Assembly: GCA_024638805.1 (NCBI GenBank)
Contig: JAHEJO010000008.1
Coordinates: 1-37,487, forward strand
DNA length: 37,487 bases
Reading direction: 5' to 3'
Source: Acidimicrobiales bacterium
Lineage (GTDB): Bacteria; Actinomycetota; Acidimicrobiia; Acidimicrobiales; SZUA-35
Shown here piece by piece: positions 33,670 to 37,487 of the stretch (positions are counted from its first letter, which is position 1; each line of letters begins with the position of its first letter). Below the pieces are notes generated by a model, which saw nothing but the letters and a program-made list of their open reading frames with translations, did no database searches and had not been told where the DNA came from. A program made the translations under genes and the position numbers.

Positions 33670-34862
33670 GGCTGGGAACCTAGCCGAGTCAGACCGTGGA
33701 TGTGGTTGGGCACCCGTCGGTCCTGGGCCCGTACGATTGCCGCATGCCCGAGATCAAGTGGAACGTGGTGAAGACCTCGGCGATCGCCGGGCTCTGGCTG
33801 CTCGTACCGATCACGGTGGTCTCCCTCGTCTTGCTCGACGACAATTCGTCCAGCTTCGCCCGGCTCGGCTTCTTCGCCCTGACGATGTTCGGTTTCACCG
33901 CCGCCGGCTACGGCGGTGGGAAGCTTGCCCCACATGCCCCGATGGCCCACGGAGCCTTGGGGGCGGCCGGAACGTGGGCGATCATTCAAGCCTTCGGCGT
34001 CGTCAGGCGATTGATCTCGGGCGAGCCCATCGCATGGATCGGGCTGCCCCTTCTGGGGTTCATCGCCGCCGGTTGCGGGATCGGCGGTGCCGCGTTTGCC
34101 GATTGGATCCGTCGCTCCGGTCGGCCGGTCTCGGTGAGCGAGCTGCGGTCGCGCCTGCCGGACTGATCGTGCCGCTCGCCGGTCCCTCTCCCCCGCCGGT
34201 GGGTGCTCCGCAGGACGGGCACCTCCATACGGTGAGCGCGATTTCGGTTGTCCCGTTGGGCTGGCGACTTTTCCTGCTGGACGCCGGTGTCGACGATCTG
34301 CCGCACCGTGTGGCCGGCTGAAGATCCACAGCCGGATGGCGGCATCGGGCCCAGGCGTGACGCCGGGTTCAGCATCCACGACATGACCCTCGAATCGTGC
34401 GGCCGTCCGCTGAAACGCGTTCCGCCCGGCTGCTGCATAGTGACATTGGAGGACTCGGCGCAGGCGATTCACACGAGCCCGGATGCGGTAGAGGGTGGAA
34501 CGGGGAATGCTGGGCGCGACCTGGTAGCGGCCCCAGCCACGACGCAGGACCCGACCGCGCACAATCTCGGTTGCCAGCGCGTCGGAGACTGTCTTCGATG
34601 CTCGTCCCCGGAGCGTCCACCCGGCGTTGCAGAGGTACCGCACGAGCTCGTTCACCGAGCATGTGCGTGCGTGGGTGGCGAGGCGGTGCGAGAGCACGTA
34701 GCGAAGATCCCGACCGCACAGGACTCTCGGATCGACGTTGCCGAGCCCTTCGAAGTCGGACTCCTGCAGCCGCTGGCATTCGGTCGTCACCGTGCGCACG
34801 CTGGCGCCGCCCGACCGGGCGGTCTCCCAGCTATTCAACTGCGCTGAGTCTTCGCCGCTCAT
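33666..34862 (-). CDS. Winged-helix-like ORF with unresolved 3' end
   Basis: From ATG 34862 (overlapping the HNH gene's end by 32 bp) the frame encodes a compact basic domain at residues ~47-137 (34724-34452). Its pattern is that of a winged helix: CSVNELVRYLCNAGW, then GRASKTVSDALATEIVRG, then RVLRRGWGRYQVAP. No stop follows until 33666, so the frame runs antisense through the membrane protein gene. That part is Arg/Pro/Gly-rich and looks non-coding. Either the true end was lost by a frameshift or truncation, or the frame simply lacks stops. The 34167-34440 stretch holds no other convincing gene. Confidence 0.35.
   Translation of the reverse strand: MSGEDSAQLNSWETARSGGASVRTVTTECQRLQESDFEGLGNVDPRVLCGRDLRYVLSHRLATHARTCSVNELVRYLCNAGWTLRGRASKTVSDALATEIVRGRVLRRGWGRYQVAPSIPRSTLYRIRARVNRLRRVLQCHYAAAGRNAFQRTAARFEGHVVDAEPGVTPGPDAAIRLWIFSRPHGAADRRHRRPAGKVASPTGQPKSRSPYGGARPAEHPPAGERDRRAARSVRQARPQLAHRDRPTGATDPIGKRGTADPATGGDEPQKGQPDPCDGLARDQSPDDAEGLNDRPRSGRPQGSVGHRGMWGKLPTAVAGGGETEHRQGEEAEPGEAGRIVVEQDEGDHRDRYEQPEPGDRRGLHHVPLDLGHAAIVRAQDRRVPNHIHGLTRLGSQP
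33732..33737 (+). promoter_or_regulatory. Candidate -10 (TACGAT) with leaderless spacing
   Basis: TACGAT is followed by 6 nt and the ATG (33744) of the small membrane protein, with no ribosome site between. TTGGGC 20 bp upstream is a poor -35. Confidence 0.4.
33744..34166 (+). CDS. Small four-helix membrane protein (TIGR04086-like)
   Basis: A 140-residue protein with about four hydrophobic helices (roughly 8-28, 37-56, 60-80, 95-118) and short loops, ending in a basic and polar tail. The arrangement and Gly-rich third and fourth helices resemble the TIGR04086 family; the function is unknown. ATG 33744 is chosen because a TACGAT -10 lies 6 nt upstream and the first helix follows directly. A minus-strand open frame runs antisense through the entire gene and is judged a shadow there. 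Confidence 0.7.
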   Translation: MPEIKWNVVKTSAIAGLWLLVPITVVSLVLLDDNSSSFARLGFFALTMFGFTAAGYGGGKLAPHAPMAHGALGAAGTWAIIQAFGVVRRLISGEPIAWIGLPLLGFIAAGCGIGGAAFADWIRRSGRPVSVSELRSRLPD

Positions 34863-36168
34863 CGACGTTGCCTCGTTTCTGCCATCGTCGTCGCCGTGCA
34901 TCGTTCCGACGCCGGGTGGCTTCGGCATTGGGCAGGGCCAGGGCGACCCAGGTCTGGTTGTCGGGTCTGAGGATCTCGATCGTGCGATCTGGATGGAGGC
35001 GGTAGTTCCAGCCGTGCTGGTGCACTTCGTCGTGGTGTCGGTCGCACAACGGGATCAGTTGGTCGAGGTTGGTGAGTCCTCCGTGTTCCCAGAACCGGAT
35101 GTGGTGGACCTTGCAGCTGTCGAACGGCACGTCACACTTGATGCAGGAGTCATACATCACGCGCAACGCTGCGCGTTGCGCCGACGTTGCGGTTCTCTGC
35201 GTCCTGCCGACGGCGAGGGGAACACCGTTGTCGCCGAGCAGGACATGCCGCAGCTCCGCATCGCACAGAAGCCGCTCGATCGTTGACATCGGAAGATCAA
35301 GACCTCCGGACGTGTAGCGCATCGAGTCCTCGTGTTGGCCGTGCCGCAGAGTGTCGAGATCCACGACCACGTTGATCAGGGGCCTCGCCTTGGGACCGCT
35401 CTTCGAGCTCAGAAGCGAAAGAAGCGCGCTGGCGTCGTGGTGTTCACCGGCGTGATAGGCCCGTCCAGCAAGTCGGCTCTGCGCACCCAGCGATTTTGCT
35501 TCGGCGCGAACGGCGTTGCGGACGATCTCCCCCGAGAGTGCATCGAGGTCGAACGAACCGCGCACCCGACCCTCTCCCGTGATCCAGGTACGGAACCCGT
35601 TGCGCTGGGTCTGCTCTGTGGCCGCCGTCTCACCGTCATCTGACATCGTCTGGCAAAGGCGGGAGAGCCAGGTGTGGAACTTCGCCGGTGCCATCTGAAC
35701 GGCACGGCGGGCGATGATGGGGTCTTTCCGGTCGAACGCGGCCTGCCATCGCTGGTCGTGGCGCAGCTTGTGCCTCGCCATCGCCACCGCATCAACGTTC
35801 TGGACCGGTGCGGTCCCGTCGCTCAGGGCGGTGGCGAGCGATGGAAGGTGTTCGATCAGGCCAGCCCGGCGCGAGTGACGCTGTGCATCAGCGCTCGACA
35901 GCCTGCCGGCACAGGAGAAAACATCCGCTGCGGACAGACATCCACCGGCGGCGTGTCGCTCATCCAACCGGTGGGCGATCGCAGTACTGACCGCCTGGAG
36001 GGCTCGGATCGATCGTTCGACCGTCCGCACCAATTCGATCGCCTCGTCCTCTTCGAGCGAGCCGAGATCGACCGACCCGAGCAGTCCACCCACATCGACC
36101 AGCACCTCCGCTGACCGCCGACACGTATCGGCCGCCCATCCAGTGGAGGCCGTGGCGGACGAGATCAT
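34831..36168 (-). CDS. HNH endonuclease domain protein, DUF222/13E12 type
   Basis: A 445-residue protein. The N-terminal two thirds is a helical DUF222-like region (ALQAVSTAIAHRLDERHAAGGC and the LSRLCQTMSDD segment). The C-terminus is an HNH nuclease with a CxxC pair (CIKC), VHHIRFWEHGGLTNLDQLIPLC and DRHHDEVH, so metal-binding His, Asn and Cys are present. Such proteins are often multicopy in actinobacteria (13E12 repeat family), and their role is unclear. ATG 36168 is chosen because CATAAT lies 6 nt upstream; the extra in-frame codons further upstream are unlikely to be used. Confidence 0.85.
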   Translation of the reverse strand: MISSATASTGWAADTCRRSAEVLVDVGGLLGSVDLGSLEEDEAIELVRTVERSIRALQAVSTAIAHRLDERHAAGGCLSAADVFSCAGRLSSADAQRHSRRAGLIEHLPSLATALSDGTAPVQNVDAVAMARHKLRHDQRWQAAFDRKDPIIARRAVQMAPAKFHTWLSRLCQTMSDDGETAATEQTQRNGFRTWITGEGRVRGSFDLDALSGEIVRNAVRAEAKSLGAQSRLAGRAYHAGEHHDASALLSLLSSKSGPKARPLINVVVDLDTLRHGQHEDSMRYTSGGLDLPMSTIERLLCDAELRHVLLGDNGVPLAVGRTQRTATSAQRAALRVMYDSCIKCDVPFDSCKVHHIRFWEHGGLTNLDQLIPLCDRHHDEVHQHGWNYRLHPDRTIEILRPDNQTWVALALPNAEATRRRNDARRRRWQKRGNVDERRRLSAVE

Positions 36169-36174
36169 GCACCA

Positions 36175-36180
36175 ATTATG
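36175..36180 (-). promoter_or_regulatory. Candidate -10 (CATAAT) with leaderless spacing
   Basis: CATAAT on the minus strand lies 6 nt before the ATG of the HNH gene, and no ribosome site intervenes. It differs from TATAAT at one base. The -35 is weak. Confidence 0.45.
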
Positions 36181-36255
36181 AACAGGGGGTGTGACACTCA
36201 GAATCGATTGATCCCGGTCGGGGCGGGCCGAGCCTCCGGCGCCGCGAGCGGGCGG

Positions 36256-36261
36256 TATCGT
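36256..36261 (+). promoter_or_regulatory. Candidate -10 (TATCGT) of rnpB
   Basis: TATCGT ends 7 nt before the first base of the RNase P RNA P1 helix (36268), the expected distance to a transcription start. No consensus -35 is seen in the GC-rich upstream DNA. Confidence 0.5.
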
Positions 36262-36267
36262 GGGATC

Positions 36268-36606
<339 letters not shown>

Positions 36607-36664
36607 CACACTACAACGGTGTAATTCCTGGTCAGAGGCCTAGAGCCCAGTATCTATGCGGGTT

Positions 36665-37487
36665 TCAGCGTCCTAGCGTCTCACTCGCTACGCACGAATA
36701 CTCACCGGAAACCATGATTTGGCAAGGTCTCGCGGAATCTGTGCGAAATCCTGAGGTCCAAGAACCCCAGTGAGTGGAAAGGACACGGGTGGCGCTGTCC
36801 GGCGCCTCTCGGGATTCAGAAATCGGGGGCGGAAGGAGCGTGAGCGCCAGAACCAGGAGGGAAATCAAAGCGACAATTGCGAGAGGGACGACCAGGTCGG
36901 CCACAAATGCTGGAGCTGAAGTTCCGGTGTTCGATTCTTGACGCTCAGGAAGAGGGGCCGCTGAGCCCATCCACGTCAACCCGTTCGATCGGCGTTTCCC
37001 TAGTGCCATGATCGGTGACCAGCCACCGAAGAGGCCCCAGATGAAGATCATCCCTAGGAGCAAGTCGCCAGCGAAGTAGAGAATGTTGGAGCTGAAGTGC
37101 CGGTTTTCGGCTCCGAGACCTTCGGCGAGGGTGAAATGATCGAACCCCCATGGTTCGTAGGTGGTGTATGCGAGAACGTTGTTCAGAACGACCACTAGCA
37201 CCAGAACAACGGACCACCCAAGGAGAACCCACCTGAAGCCTCGTGCGTAGAAGGGCAGTTCCGCACCCAACTTCTGCGCCCTCCAGACTGCGCCGGTCGT
37301 CGCCATGCCACCGCTGTCGCCGGCCCCGGTCGATTCCGGTAGCGCTGTTGCGGAACGCAAGCGATCCCATGCGTCCCGGACTCTGCTTGATCCCTCGGCA
37401 TCGGGCCCGGTCGGGTTCCCCGACAGGACCTGCTGAACCGGGCTGGTGTCACCTTCCGGGCCGACCGCATCGAAAAGGTCTGGACGT
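36665..37487 (-). CDS. Membrane protein, N-terminus cut by window edge
   Basis: The frame is open from the right edge to TGA at 36665, so at least 273 residues are visible and the start is outside (or at an internal TTG, 37360). A Gly/Pro/Ser-rich soluble part with DLFDAVGPEGDTSPVQQV precedes about three hydrophobic helices (VLLGWSVVLVLVVVLNNVLA, then LYFAGDLLLGMIFIWGLF, then DLVVPLAIVALISLLVLALT). The C-terminal tail is polar. I do not recognise a family. Base composition of this stretch is clearly less GC-rich than its neighbours, which may mark acquired DNA beside rnpB. Confidence 0.6.
   Translation of the reverse strand, partial: RPDLFDAVGPEGDTSPVQQVLSGNPTGPDAEGSSRVRDAWDRLRSATALPESTGAGDSGGMATTGAVWRAQKLGAELPFYARGFRWVLLGWSVVLVLVVVLNNVLAYTTYEPWGFDHFTLAEGLGAENRHFSSNILYFAGDLLLGMIFIWGLFGGWSPIMALGKRRSNGLTWMGSAAPLPERQESNTGTSAPAFVADLVVPLAIVALISLLVLALTLLPPPISESREAPDSATRVLSTHWGSWTSGFRTDSARPCQIMVSGEYSCVASETLGR

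Noticed and set aside
34169-34321. A 50-residue plus-strand frame after the small membrane protein
   Set aside because: It has a GTG start, no ribosome site, no recognisable features, and composition like chance open frames in GC-rich DNA.
34060-34329. Minus-strand frame with a CPSCG motif (zinc-ribbon-like)
   Set aside because: Only one CxxC pair and an Arg/Pro-rich tail; no start context. Probably a shadow.
34831-36168. HNH/DUF222 gene as part of a mobile element
   Set aside because: No terminal repeats, transposase or integrase nearby; the family is often chromosomal and multicopy in actinobacteria.

Overview
The window is GC-rich (mid-60s percent by eye) chromosomal DNA with dense genes, 1-4 bp stop/start overlaps and many GTG/TTG starts. 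The gene set points to an actinobacterium, most likely class Acidimicrobiia (an Ilumatobacter-like lineage). Supporting features are menaquinone MenA, mycofactocin mftE/mftF, a HAD-PlsC fusion and a DnaQ/GIY-YIG fusion of mycobacterial type, a DUF222/13E12-type HNH protein, Gram-positive-type LexA boxes and several apparently leaderless promoters. This assignment is inferred from gene content, not from a marker gene search.

Layout. 1-415: the tail of an unidentified gene, three tandem copies of a ~64 bp hairpin-bearing repeat, and tRNA-Val(CAC), whose 3' end the last repeat touches. 416-5522: a minus-strand run murF > menA > six-helix membrane protein > J-domain protein > tRNA-Val, diverging from ddl; murF and ddl are consecutive steps of peptidoglycan precursor synthesis. 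5524-7764: a large TPM-domain surface protein with a glycine-rich tail. 7836-15656: a tightly packed five-gene plus-strand cluster: fatty acyl reductase fused to a HAD domain, a LarA-like (DUF2088) protein, a PlsC acyltransferase, an AlgI-type MBOAT and an AlgX/AlgJ-like SGNH protein. It reads as a reduce/acylate/export pathway for an unknown lipid or surface glycan and is the best candidate here for an undescribed system.

15691-16872: dinB with a LexA box ending at its start codon. 16896-18518: CoA-transferase and lipoprotein on the minus strand. 18622-23251: mitochondrial-type aconitase, then HAD-PlsC and a PfkB kinase, closed by a strong hairpin terminator. 23440-26965: a divergent acyl-CoA carboxyltransferase facing an mftE-mftF pair with no other mycofactocin genes in the window. 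26952-29168: a coiled-coil protein with a C-terminal NYN nuclease-like domain. 29360-31027: a DnaQ/GIY-YIG (Cho-like) repair nuclease whose promoter carries a second LexA-like palindrome. 31014-33084: a rubrerythrin > DUF3501 > trpD operon. 33151-34862: DUF1697, a small membrane protein and a winged-helix ORF with an unresolved 3' end. 34831-36168: HNH/DUF222 protein. 36268-36606: RNase P RNA. 36665-end: a membrane protein cut by the window edge, in DNA of visibly lower GC.

Themes: cell envelope and lipid remodelling (murF, ddl, three acyltransferases, FAR, MBOAT, SGNH, TPM), SOS-type DNA repair (dinB, DnaQ/GIY-YIG) and redox cofactors (menA, mftE/F, rubrerythrin). Start codons were chosen from ribosome sites, -10 spacing and family N-termini; alternatives are given where they matter.
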